Source: Algoriphagus sp. Y33
GTDB lineage: Bacteria; Bacteroidota; Bacteroidia; Cytophagales; Cyclobacteriaceae
Assembly: GCF_014838715.1 (NCBI RefSeq)
Contig: NZ_CP061947.1
Location: forward strand, 558,001 to 622,000
DNA length: 64,000 bases
Direction of reading: 5' to 3'
The notes beneath the pieces were generated by a model that searched no databases, had not been told where the DNA came from, and worked only from the letters and a program-made list of their open reading frames with translations. A program made the position numbers and the translations under genes. Each line of letters opens with the position of its first letter. The stretch's first letter is position 1. This document shows positions 17,635 to 25,577 of the stretch, piece after piece.

Positions 17635-18029
17635 AATGCCAGCCACAAACAGGCATTTGGTTAAATGGTGGGTGAAGTGGTTAATTGAACATTCTACCTC
17701 GCATCAGCTTTTGTGGTGTACTGACAGTGAAGTGCTAAGAAATTTTCTTCTTGGTCAAGCACCAAAACGTGTGTGATGTGAATCGATCTTAAAAGTAAGT
17801 CGAATGCTTTGAAATGGATGGAGGGCTATTGAGAAATCACTAGCTAGGCTCTCCGATGGCGACTTTCCGGAGCAGCCATCAAATAAGCTTAGCGAATCAC
17901 AGATTCAAAATAAATAAAATCGCAACATCTGTAAACCGCCCTACACTTCATTTAGCGGAAACACATATTTTGTGAGCTTCCGAGGAAAAGAGGGAACATC
18001 AATCCCCATAGATGAGTAATGAATGATAG
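17635..18029. other. Gene-free stretch after the MBL cassette
   Basis: No intact gene is seen. A minus-strand open segment ends in KLMRGRMFN (~17688-17730), vaguely like the tail of the antitoxin remnant at 21426-21521. The signal is too short to call. Confidence 0.35.
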
Positions 18030-18850
18030 AGCTGATCCGTAAACACCAATCCTACTACCCACTATCCCCCGAACCCTGCTATCCCCCTAAAATGTGGATA
18101 ACTTTCTGACTTTCCCCAAAAAATTCCTGGTACAGTAGGGACAAGCATTAAAAATCTCTTTGGTGAAGAGATTTAGCGAAGTAGCCAGCCTGTGCGCTGG
18201 GATGGTGTCTTTTTTTTTCGTTTATTGCTTGAGCTTTTAATTATTGAGAACGACCAACCTACTTCTTACCCTTCATGCTCATCTGGAGCAGGGGCTAGCG
18301 CCTCCTCTTTATGGAGGAGGATGGGAGGAGGTAGGTAGAACGACCAACTTTTATTGCAGTCTTATGGGCATACCCCAGAACCAACATAATTCTAAATTTG
18401 ATAGTGTAATAATACCACTGGCTAGCGCCTTATCCTTTAGGAAAAGGAAGGGATGAGGTAGAATTACAAATTCCACCCAGAAACCACGAACATTGTGACT
18501 ATGCCTAGCGGGGGTAAAGAGTACACCATATACTGGTTAGGATTAACCTAATTCAAAGCATTCACTGCCAAACTCTAAATGATGATTGGATCGAAGTGTG
18601 CGTTTTGTAAAATTTATGTAATCAAAAAATTTCAGTGCCTAATTAATTATCGTTACAGGTCTATTTCCAAAACAAACAAGTAAGTAATAGTTACAGCCAG
18701 CTTCTCTTGTATCTTACAGTGCTTAAATCCGAAAATGCATCAAGCACCTTTTGAAACTGACATCTGGATGATAGCACAAAATGAGCGCCCTCCCTTAAGG
18801 AGAGGGATGGGGTGAAGTAGTAAAAGCCAATTGCAAATAGTTAAGAATCT
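18030..18850. repeat. Mosaic hairpin repeat, long compound copy
   Basis: It contains GACCAACCTACTTCTTACCC (~18250), a CCTCCTCTTTATGGAGGAGG hairpin (~18301), ATTACAAATTCCACCC (~18463), GTGACTATGCCTAGCGGGGG, and then the 235-bp block 18534-18768, near-identical to 14898-15139. It closes with a CCTCCCTTAAGGAGAGGG-type hairpin (~18791). It lies between the MBL cassette and the YcaO cassette. Confidence 0.8.
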
Positions 18851-19150
18851 CAGGATGGTAACACATCTCCGATACGTACAGGCGTTGCTGGGTCATTGGA
18901 GCAACAAAACCACGGAAATCTATGCCATGTCCTTTCGATTTTGAACAAAAATATTCAAAGTCCGCTTTATGGGATTGCCGAAATCCTTAATTTGGTGTCA
19001 GCAGACCCGCACAATCCTTAGGACAATGGCGATATAGACGAAATAGGGTAGTGGAATGCTGTAACCACAAATGTTATAGGAAATTGCGAAATATTGAATA
19101 ATTTAGATAAATCATATACTAGTAATTATTAATCTTTTAAATCAAAAAAC

Positions 19151-19336
19151 ATGGGACGTAAATTTGTTGCTACACCAAAAAATTTAATGAGTGTTACAGA
19201 AAAAAGTAAAGAACCAGCAAGCTTAGAGCAATTAGCTGAAGTTGAACAAAACATCTTAAATGCACTCGAAGAAATGGCGGAAAAGGTGTTTTCTAAAGGG
19301 AAAGATGATAACAAAGACGAAAAAAAGAATAGTTAA
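19151..19336 (+). CDS. Small peptide gene, possible RiPP precursor for YcaO
   Basis: This is a 61-aa acidic, highly charged peptide. It has an N-terminal GRKFVATPKNLMSV, a helical leader-like ASLEQLAEVEQNILNALEEM, and a Lys/Asp-rich tail ending NKDEKKNS. It lies 97 bases upstream of a YcaO gene on the same strand and is separated from it by a 14-bp stem. That arrangement is common for precursor-enzyme pairs. Against this, there is no Cys and no Ser/Thr-rich core, so azoline formation has few sites. It may instead be a substrate for another YcaO chemistry or a helper. Confidence 0.6.
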   Translation: MGRKFVATPKNLMSVTEKSKEPASLEQLAEVEQNILNALEEMAEKVFSKGKDDNKDEKKNS

Positions 19337-19363
19337 CTGTTAAGTCTGTATGGTGCAAATAAC

Positions 19364-19419
19364 AAATACTGAAGCTCATTTTGTAAAGTTTTGATTTATT
19401 CTTAAGAGCTTCAGTATTT
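19364..19419 (+). promoter_or_regulatory. Stem-loop between peptide gene and YcaO gene
   Basis: AAATACTGAAGCTC (19364-19377) and GAGCTTCAGTATTT (19406-19419) are perfect 14-bp arms with a 28-base loop, followed by TAAGACCC. This could attenuate read-through or protect the upstream message, making peptide more abundant than enzyme. The long loop and lack of a long T-run argue against a classical terminator. Confidence 0.6.
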
Positions 19420-19433
19420 TAAGACCCTTTAAG

Positions 19434-20720
19434 ATGAAAATATCGGAATTCATGGATTTTAATATAAACATACCCATCGAAAGGTCGTATTCCCTTCAAG
19501 AAGCTGAAAAAGAGCTGAGTAACGAACTTGACAAACGGGGTTATCAATACGAATTTCAGTATGCGGGGAGTTTTGTCAATGCATGTAAATGCGTAATTAA
19601 GGACAGAAATAGTGGAAATCTTTTGGCTTCCGGAAACGGTAAAGGCGAGCTGGAATTTTCTCGCATTGGTAGTTTGTTCGAAGCAACTGAACATTTATTT
19701 TCTGACTATAATGAAATTAGTCCAGATAAAGTAATTTATTTAGGTATTTCGGATTTCTGCCGAGGAAATGCTTTATGTAATACATTACCATTGGTGATCT
19801 TAAAAAAAAACAGAAATGATAAGATGCCATTTTTAAAATATAAGGCTGTAAATGGACAAGAGAATTGCTTTTATCCATTAGCACTATCGTGTCCAACTTA
19901 TATTGATTTGCTATTAAAGGATGAAAATTTACTCAAGAAAGATTTATTCAATTACGAAAGATTAGAACACTATTCGTCTAATTCAGGAACGGCAATCGGA
20001 ATGAGCAGTGCTGAAGCTATCATTCATGGCTTGTTAGAAAACATTGAAAGAAACTCATTATCAAAGTTTCTCACTAAAACATTTTTGTTAAATAAGAAGA
20101 AACACTTAAGACTATTAAATCCAAAAACTCTCCCTTACCAGTTAAGGAATTTACTTAATAGGACAGAAAAAGAACTTGATAGCAAAATAATGATTTTCGA
20201 AATGCCAAATAAATTTGATATACCAACTTTTTGTTGTTGGATGGAACGTTATGAAAATGAAGTTGGCATAACTGGATATGGTTGTTCCCTTTCAGTTGAC
20301 CATGCAATTTCTAGGAGTTTGTATGAAGTAGCTCAATGCTTTCTTCTTGGCAAGTATTTTTATGGGGATGAATGGAGAAAGAGAAATGATGAAGAAATAC
20401 TCGCTCCGCTAAATGGTCTTAAATTTCATCAAGCCTGTGCAAAGATTAACTTGGGTATAAAATGCAAAGAACTTGATTACACATTAATCAGATATAATCA
20501 GTTGCCAAATCCTAAATTCAGCATTAATCCAGATAAATATCTTTCAGAACTAACAAGTATTATTTATTCTAAAGGAGAAATACCATTCTCAAGCGAGTTA
20601 AATAACATAGGAGAAAAAATAAATATTACTCATACATTTATTACAGGAGAAGATAGATTTTTTAATGTTACACAAGGGAAAACTACATTCCCCCAAGAGC
20701 CAGATATAAAAAGCCTATAA
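19434..20720 (+). CDS. YcaO-family protein (ATP-dependent peptide-modifying enzyme)
   Basis: This is a 428-aa protein. The YcaO ATP-binding signatures are visible: ASGNGKGELEFSRIGSLFEA (residues ~61-80) and NSGTAIGMSSAEAIIHGLLE followed by NIERN (residues ~183-207). YcaO enzymes phosphorylate backbone amides to form azolines, thioamides or amidines in RiPPs. No E1-like C protein, dehydrogenase or TfuA gene is adjacent, so this is a standalone YcaO. The C terminus is FPQEPDIKSL rather than a plain PxPxP tail. The likely partner is the 61-aa peptide upstream. The cassette lies between two mosaic repeats. Confidence 0.88.
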   Translation: MKISEFMDFNINIPIERSYSLQEAEKELSNELDKRGYQYEFQYAGSFVNACKCVIKDRNSGNLLASGNGKGELEFSRIGSLFEATEHLFSDYNEISPDKVIYLGISDFCRGNALCNTLPLVILKKNRNDKMPFLKYKAVNGQENCFYPLALSCPTYIDLLLKDENLLKKDLFNYERLEHYSSNSGTAIGMSSAEAIIHGLLENIERNSLSKFLTKTFLLNKKKHLRLLNPKTLPYQLRNLLNRTEKELDSKIMIFEMPNKFDIPTFCCWMERYENEVGITGYGCSLSVDHAISRSLYEVAQCFLLGKYFYGDEWRKRNDEEILAPLNGLKFHQACAKINLGIKCKELDYTLIRYNQLPNPKFSINPDKYLSELTSIIYSKGEIPFSSELNNIGEKINITHTFITGEDRFFNVTQGKTTFPQEPDIKSL

Positions 20721-20979
20721 TAGCGTAAACGTCCTCGTCAACTGTTAAGTCAGCGAGGTGTGCTTCACACACCATTATACGCAAGGGGTTCGTCCTTACC
20801 CTGTATTCCGGATCTTAGCTAAAATGATCTATTGGTTGGTATCATTTCTCTACTCTTAGTCCCAGTTCACTGGATTTTTGGTTACGTTTTTAGGTAATAG
20901 GTAAGCGTAGGCTTGTATCCTTTTCTTCTTATGCGAGACAAAGTTATTGTAGTGATCAGAATCTGATTTTGGGATACTG
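20721..20979. other. Gene-free stretch after YcaO
   Basis: It holds a short hairpin GGTGTG / CACACC (~20757-20773) close after the stop, a possible processing or termination signal. The words AACTGTTAAGTC occur both here and directly after the small peptide gene. No gene is seen. Confidence 0.4.
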
Positions 20980-21420
20980 ACCAGATCTGGAACAGGATCC
21001 TATGGCTCACTCTTTCTGTTTTTATCTGCAAAATGGCACAGAACGATGCAGATAATTCTGTGAACAGACTGAAAAACTCTGCAATTCCTTCACATTTCCT
21101 CTCATTTCTCCAAAAAATACCCTAGGATCGAGCGTTAAAAAATGATCCCTTTGGATCATTTTAGTGAAGTAGCCAGCCAGCGCGCAAGAATGGTATCATT
21201 TTATTCCTTTTATTGTATAGCCTTTTAGTTTTTGAAAACAACCAACATACTTCTTACTCTTTACTCCATCTAGAGCAGAGCCGATCACCCTCTCTCTTCA
21301 GGAGAGGATTGGGGTGAGGTAGAATAAACCAATTGTAAATTGGTAAGAATATCAGGGTGGAATTACAAATCCCACCCAGTCCCGACTACCGATTTGACTA
21401 CACCCAGACGGGGTGAGTGA
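20980..21420. repeat. Mosaic hairpin repeat, copy after YcaO
   Basis: The order is GATCTGGAACAGGATC (20982), GATGCAGATAATTCTG, ATGATCCCTTTGGATCATTT (a hairpin, ~21149), ACCAACATACTTCTTACTCT (~21241), CCAATTGTAAATTGG (~21332), and GGGTGGAATTACAAATCCCA (~21355). It parallels 14430-14890. Confidence 0.8.
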
Positions 21421-21425
21421 AAAAG

Positions 21426-21680
21426 TTATTTGGCGATTCTACCTCGCGTTTTAGCTTCTTCTAAGATCTCAGCCATAGATTTGTTTGATAAACCACTTTC
21501 CTCCCCTTTGATCAAACTCATCTCTGAGCAAGATTTTCTTTTCATAATGTGCAACCAAATCTGAAAGACAGTTTAGTTCCGCAAATCCTTCTGTTTCTGC
21601 ATTTTCTATGTTCTCAGGATTTGAAAGTAATTCTTCTATTCTATCAAGAAAATTGTTGTAGTCAATTTCAAGTTTGATTA
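21426..21680 (-). pseudogene. Antitoxin remnant(s), HigA-like and a second frame
   Basis: On the minus strand an open segment reads EIDYNNFLDRIEELLSNPEN and AETEGFAELNCLSDLVAHYE, stopping at 21469-21471. It has no start codon. The text resembles the C-terminal part of HigA-type antitoxins. In a second frame, 21521-21426 reads GEESGLSNKSMAEILEEAKT followed by RGRIAK, a ribbon-helix-helix-antitoxin-like tail. These are probably two fused or frameshifted remnants. Confidence 0.5.
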
Positions 21681-21683
21681 TTG

Positions 21684-22328
21684 TTACAAATATTTTTTTA
21701 ACTCTTTTCTTATTTCTTGATCTAGTTCTACAAAATTCCTCATGTTCTCAGAAATTTTATCTCCCCTAAACCTAGGAAGTTTTGTGACAATACTGTTGAA
21801 TTCTACAATTAAATCCTTTTCAGGAAGGGAAGGTGCTTTTTGATTTAGTATTTCTAAATAGGATAGGGCGTCTAAAAATTCTGACTGAATGGATCTTGCA
21901 GCTCCATTTTTATCAAAATGCAAATCTCATAATCTTTGATTTCCTAATACATCAATTTCTTTTTCAGAATCTACAAATAGCTTCGTTAATCTATCTTCCT
22001 CTGGAATATTATCACATATTTGATAAATTTTATTGATAGTCCTAGCAAAGGATTCTGGTAAATTTCCGAATTTAATTTTGAATTCCTTTTCATCAATTTT
22101 TTTTGTAGTTGTAGTACTCAAGATCTCTCTTATATACTCATTTAAGTCTAAGTTATGTTTTACTATCTCTTTGGCAGTGGAATGATTTTGACTTTTCTTT
22201 TGCAAGATAAATTGATGGTAAGCTAAATATCCTGCCACAACAATGAAAATAGTTTGAATTGTAATCATAGCAGAATCCCAAATGGAGGTAGAATTCTCGA
22301 TCAATTTGTATAGTTGGTCAAGTGTCAT
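21684..22328 (-). pseudogene. Membrane-anchored hypothetical gene split by an in-frame TGA
   Basis: Two open frames (22328-21927, 133 codons, and 21923-21684) lie in the same reading frame, separated only by TGA after VLGNQRL and before DLHFDKNGAARS. Together they would give a ~214-residue protein with one transmembrane helix near the N terminus (IQTIFIVVAGYLAY) and a helical cytoplasmic part. The start overlaps the RhuM-Fic stop by four bases, so it is a coupled partner gene. A recent nonsense mutation, or two separate products, are the options. The family was not recognised. Confidence 0.6.
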
Positions 22329-23281
22329 TTTCTATTCCTATTCAGCACACTAATCACCAATTTCTTCACCGTGTCCATTTCTTCAGGTTTACTTGAAGCG
22401 ATAAATAACGTTAAGCTGGCCAGTGCATCATTGCTAATGATTGAGATCCTCTCGTTATTATACAGTATATCATTCGACTGCAAAAAGAGAAGAAAACAAG
22501 CTGCAGCAATTCTTTTGTTACCATCGACAAAACCATGATTCTTCACGATCAAGTATAGGAGGGTAGCTGCTTTTTCTTCAAGAGTAGGATAGAAGTCTTC
22601 TTCACCTAAACCTTTGCTGATCTGTGATACTGCACTTTCAAAACTACCATCTTTTTCTTTTCCAAATACACCAGACTCAAATTCTGACCTCATGGATCTA
22701 ATTACCTGTTGATAATCAGAAATTTCAGGGTAATTTGCTTTTGTCTTACTTAAGCCTTTTTTATCTAAATTTTCATGATCGTAATCATCCAGTAATTCTA
22801 AGCCTTTTGCAAACTGGTTTAACCAATCCAAGTTTTGATCTTGTGCTTTCTGCTCAATGGCACGGCTTAAAATCCGAATGCCATCTTTAAGGGTTTGGAC
22901 TTCCTGTTGTTTCTGAGCGAGTCTGTTTTCATTGATCGCATAGCCTTGGATAAGGTAGTCCTTTAAGCGTTTGGTTGCCCAGATCCTAAATTGAGTACCC
23001 TGTTTTGATTTCACCCGGTAGCCAACTGAGATAATGACATCCAGGTTGTAAAAAGCAACGGGTTTGTCAGAGTTAGGAATATGCATTTTTTGCATATTGC
23101 TTTTTTCATCTAACTCACCTTCCTTAAAAATTTTCTTAAGATGCCTTGAGATAACTGACTGATCTCGTTGGAAAAGTTCAACGAGTTGCTCCTGTGAGAG
23201 CCAAACAGTGTCCTCCTCAAACCTAACCACAATTTGAGTTTGACCGTCACTTCCCTGATATATTTCTATTTGATTGTCCAT
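22325..23281 (-). CDS. RhuM family protein with C-terminal Fic/DOC domain
   Basis: This is a 318-aa protein. The N-terminal ~130 residues are RhuM-like (VRFEEDTVWLSQEQLVELFQ, YNLDVIISVGYRVKSKQGTQ, FRIWATKRL). The C-terminal part has a DOC-type Fic motif HGFVDGNKRIA near residue 252, matching HxFxxGNKR, which transfers a nucleotide or phosphate to target proteins. RhuM-Fic fusions are usual accessory genes beside restriction loci and toxin-antitoxin genes. It is coupled to the split membrane gene downstream and preceded by a frameshifted small gene. Confidence 0.92.
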   Translation of the reverse strand: MDNQIEIYQGSDGQTQIVVRFEEDTVWLSQEQLVELFQRDQSVISRHLKKIFKEGELDEKSNMQKMHIPNSDKPVAFYNLDVIISVGYRVKSKQGTQFRIWATKRLKDYLIQGYAINENRLAQKQQEVQTLKDGIRILSRAIEQKAQDQNLDWLNQFAKGLELLDDYDHENLDKKGLSKTKANYPEISDYQQVIRSMRSEFESGVFGKEKDGSFESAVSQISKGLGEEDFYPTLEEKAATLLYLIVKNHGFVDGNKRIAAACFLLFLQSNDILYNNERISIISNDALASLTLFIASSKPEEMDTVKKLVISVLNRNRK

Positions 23282-23287
23282 TTCCTT

Positions 23288-23498
23288 CTAGAATTTCTCT
23301 AGTTGCTTTATTGCTTTTCCGAATTTTTTAGAATTAGGTTCATTTTGCTTTAGTATCGGAATCACGCCCGTCCAATATCTTTTGCTGCTTTGGTTTTAGC
23401 TCAGGAATAATTTTGTAAGGGATATCCCACCCGTTAAGAAGAGCGAGTACAATCTTTTTCTTCTTGGAGTCTTTAATTTCTACAATAATGGTTTGCAT
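23288..23498 (-). pseudogene. Small frameshifted gene upstream of RhuM-Fic
   Basis: From ATG at 23498 the frame reads MQTIIVEIKDSKKKKIVLAL and LNGWDIPYKIIPELKPK, then runs off to a stop at 23340. A one-base shift near 23385 continues convincingly as RYWTGVIPILKQ, then NSKKFGKAIKQLEKF, ending TAG at 23288 only six bases before the RhuM-Fic ATG. The expected product is a ~70-aa antitoxin-like protein. Confidence 0.6.
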
Positions 23499-23559
23499 GG
23501 AAGCAATTTACAGAAAATGGATAAGGGTAAAAATCAAGTGAAGACTGACGTACGTTTTT

Positions 23560-23765
23560 ACTTCAATAGTACCACTTCTTCTAATTCCCACTCTTTATAA
23601 ACATTTCCAAAATGCTCAGTTATAGTACTTCTACCTTTGCCAAAATGCTCAGCAATTTGTTCTTGAGATTGCACACTGTATCCTGCTCAAACTTTACTTC
23701 AATTTGAGTCTGACCGTCATTTCCTTGATATATTCCAATTTGGATTCCATTATCAATTTCCGTAA
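23560..23765 (-). pseudogene. Truncated rhuM N-terminal remnant
   Basis: Minus-strand text reads IGIYQGNDGQTQIEVKFEQD, then after a frameshift SQEQIAEHFGKGRSTITEHF and KEWELEEV. It parallels the first ~50 residues of the intact RhuM protein at 22325-23281 (IEIYQGSDGQTQIVVRFEED). It is a second, dead rhuM copy cut short on both sides. Confidence 0.7.
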
Positions 23766-23783
23766 GTGTTCTTTGAGTATAAA

Positions 23784-23921
23784 CTAATCCCTAGGGCTTG
23801 CCCATCCGACTATATCTTTTGAATTTTCGTACTCAAAATTACTTTCATAATTTAGATTATTATAGCACCCTTTTATTAATAAAAACGGAAAATCTATATT
23901 TCCTTCGGGAGGGAGTGATAT
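23784..23921 (-). pseudogene. Orphan C-terminal gene fragment
   Basis: The open minus-strand segment LPPEGNIDFPFLLIKGCYNN, ending IVGWASPRD, looks coding. It has no start of its own, because its upstream side is occupied by the antisense DUF1016 fragment at 23922-24051. The family was not recognised. Confidence 0.35.
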
Positions 23922-24051
23922 AGTTTTAGCTATTGTTGCCGCCCGTTTACAGGAAGAATTGCCTGGATTACGTGGCTTTTCTACTTCTAATCTCAAATAA
24001 ATGAGACTTTTCTACAATGCATGGGCGGCTGTGAGCGAAATTAGTTCGTCA
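23922..24051 (+). pseudogene. 130-bp duplicated fragment of the DUF1016 nuclease gene
   Basis: It aligns without gaps to 28113-28242 inside the intact DUF1016 gene, with five mismatches. One mismatch converts AAA to a TAA stop within NLK*MRLF. It is on the same strand as the source, with no start or end of the gene, so it is a dead partial duplicate about 4.2 kb away. Confidence 0.9.
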
Positions 24052-24070
24052 CAAGTAAAATAACGGCTGA

Positions 24071-24310
24071 TCATACTAGTGAATGCTCCAGCCTTTCCTT
24101 CCATTTCTTCCAATCCGGCATTATGGTTTCCTGTAGCGCATAAAAAGCACGTGTATGATTATGGTGGATTAGATGACACAGTTCATATATAATTACGTAT
24201 TCTATACTTCCTTTAGGGGTACAGCTTACCCAGCTGGTGATAATAGTTGTGATATATGGACATCTTGAAATGAGAGTAATGCCATGCTTATTAATTTTAT
24301 CTCCTAGGTT
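24071..24310 (-). pseudogene. YgjP/M48-like metallopeptidase remnant
   Basis: Minus-strand text reads NKHGITLISRCPYITTIITS, WVSCTPKG, then SIEYVIIYELCHLIHHNHTR and MPDWKKWKERLEHSLV*. The zinc motif is ELCHLIHHNH. The stretch that normally lies between WGSCxxKG and IEYVIxHELCH in YgjP-like peptidases is deleted, and no N terminus is present. These peptidases often accompany type I restriction loci such as the one downstream. Confidence 0.75.
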
Positions 24311-24380
24311 ATACCCTAGTTTATACTACTAGTTTAACTCCTAGTACTAGGGTTTAAAACCCAGGTACCGGTTTTTCACG

Positions 24381-24710
24381 ATCCTTCTCTTTTCACGATC
24401 CCCTCTTTTTTCATCTTACTCAAGTGATAGTCAATGCCTTTAATAGTAATTCCCAACGCAACAGCAAGTTCTTATCGGGTTAGAGATGGTTCCTCATTGA
24501 TGAGAATAATTATTTTTTCTCTAGCAACAGCAGACGAACTTTCCCCGAACTTTTCACACGACGTTTTAAAACCACGGTAAACATACCATCTGTTTTAAAC
24601 TGTGGTTCAGGTAAGCGAGCCTCCTTTATCAGGTCTATGATTTTACCAACGCTGGACCCCACTTGCTCGATCCTATGGATGCGGACAAACAAACCAAAAA
24701 TCAAAGGATT
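24381..24710 (-). pseudogene. Remnant of an AlbA_2/RecG-like ATP-binding protein
   Basis: The minus-strand text IFGLFVRIHRIEQVGSSVGK, then EARLPEPQFKTDGMFTVVLK is the conserved end of the GHKL-like domain in Schlafen/AlbA_2 ATP-binding regulators. After a frameshift a winged-helix segment follows (KIIILINEEPSLTR*ELAVAL, then KGIDYHLSKMKKEGIVKREG) with an internal stop. An intact relative sits at 30824-32350. Confidence 0.7.
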
Positions 24711-24769
24711 CCTACTATGGCTTTTAGTCCCGAATCAGCAGACGGATTGTAGAGCAGCAGCAAGTCAGT

Positions 24770-25080
24770 CAAAGCGGTGCAGGGTCTATTCCGACATTTG
24801 TCCGACACCTTGGGAGCTGGTTTTTCTGAAGCCAATCTGTGGAACATGAAGCAGTTTTAACGTTTCAGGACTACGGGTAATTCTCTACGCACCGAATAGA
24901 GAATTCATAATCAGCTACGCGGTGGGTAGCCAATCTCAGTTGGACAAATATCCTGGTGATTATGATGATCCATGATCCTAAAGAAAGGGAGTATTACTTG
25001 AGTGAAGCATCTTCACAGAAATGGAGTATCGTGCTAGTGCCTATGCCTACCTCTCTATTACTTACATGCGAAGTATGTAT
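24770..25080 (+). pseudogene. DUF1016 (PDDEXK nuclease) remnant
   Basis: Plus-strand frames read VQGLFRHLSDTLGAGFSEAN, then LWNMKQF and a TAA, then LSWTNILVIMMIHDPKEREY and YLSEASSQKWS. This is the N-terminal order of DUF1016/YhcG proteins (GFSxxNLxxMRQFY, LSWTH, DPxEREFY). Several stops and the missing C terminus show it is dead. It is a different paralogue from the intact gene at 27955. Confidence 0.75.
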
Positions 25081-25244
25081 AACCAAAGGTTCTATTCCTT
25101 CGACTCTGCGTCGACTTTGCATCGACCATGGTTCTACTTTTCATCACTGCCCTGGCGAAGAAAAGTGGAGCGAAAGCCGAGCTAAACTAGAAGATGATGA
25201 AGGTTTGCTATTCCATTTTCATTCTATTGGAGCACAGGAATAAG

Positions 25245-25577
25245 GGGTAGGAACCAGAAAGAATCTAAGATGTTCCAACACTTGAGAAGCTATATGTAGT
25301 GCGGAGAACTATTCTGTCTCAAATCCAATGGATCCCAAAATCTTAATAAAATACCTTTTCTTAGGGTCGAACTTTTATATCTTTAATTCTTAATCATTTT
25401 CGGGATGTTTTAAGTCTGATGCGAGCATAGGTTTTTTAGCTTGCCGAAAATTTCGAATGGAATACCAAATGCACATTCAAGTAGAAAGCAAAAGGCTATC
25501 TATTTGGAGGTTAGAGAATGTCCTGACTTCTGGGCAGGCAAATAAGAACAGAATTAACAAGTAGTATAAAGTAAAAA
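25245..25577. other. Gene-free stretch upstream of the type I restriction operon
   Basis: No gene is seen. It should contain the promoter of hsdM. A candidate is the segment around 25369-25386 with TATCTTTA as a weak -7 box, but no confident -33 partner was found. Confidence 0.4.

Noticed and set aside
18244..18456. 70-codon plus-strand frame
   Set aside because: Made of repeat hairpin modules (e.g. the CCTCCTC/GAGGAGG stem), so not a protein gene.
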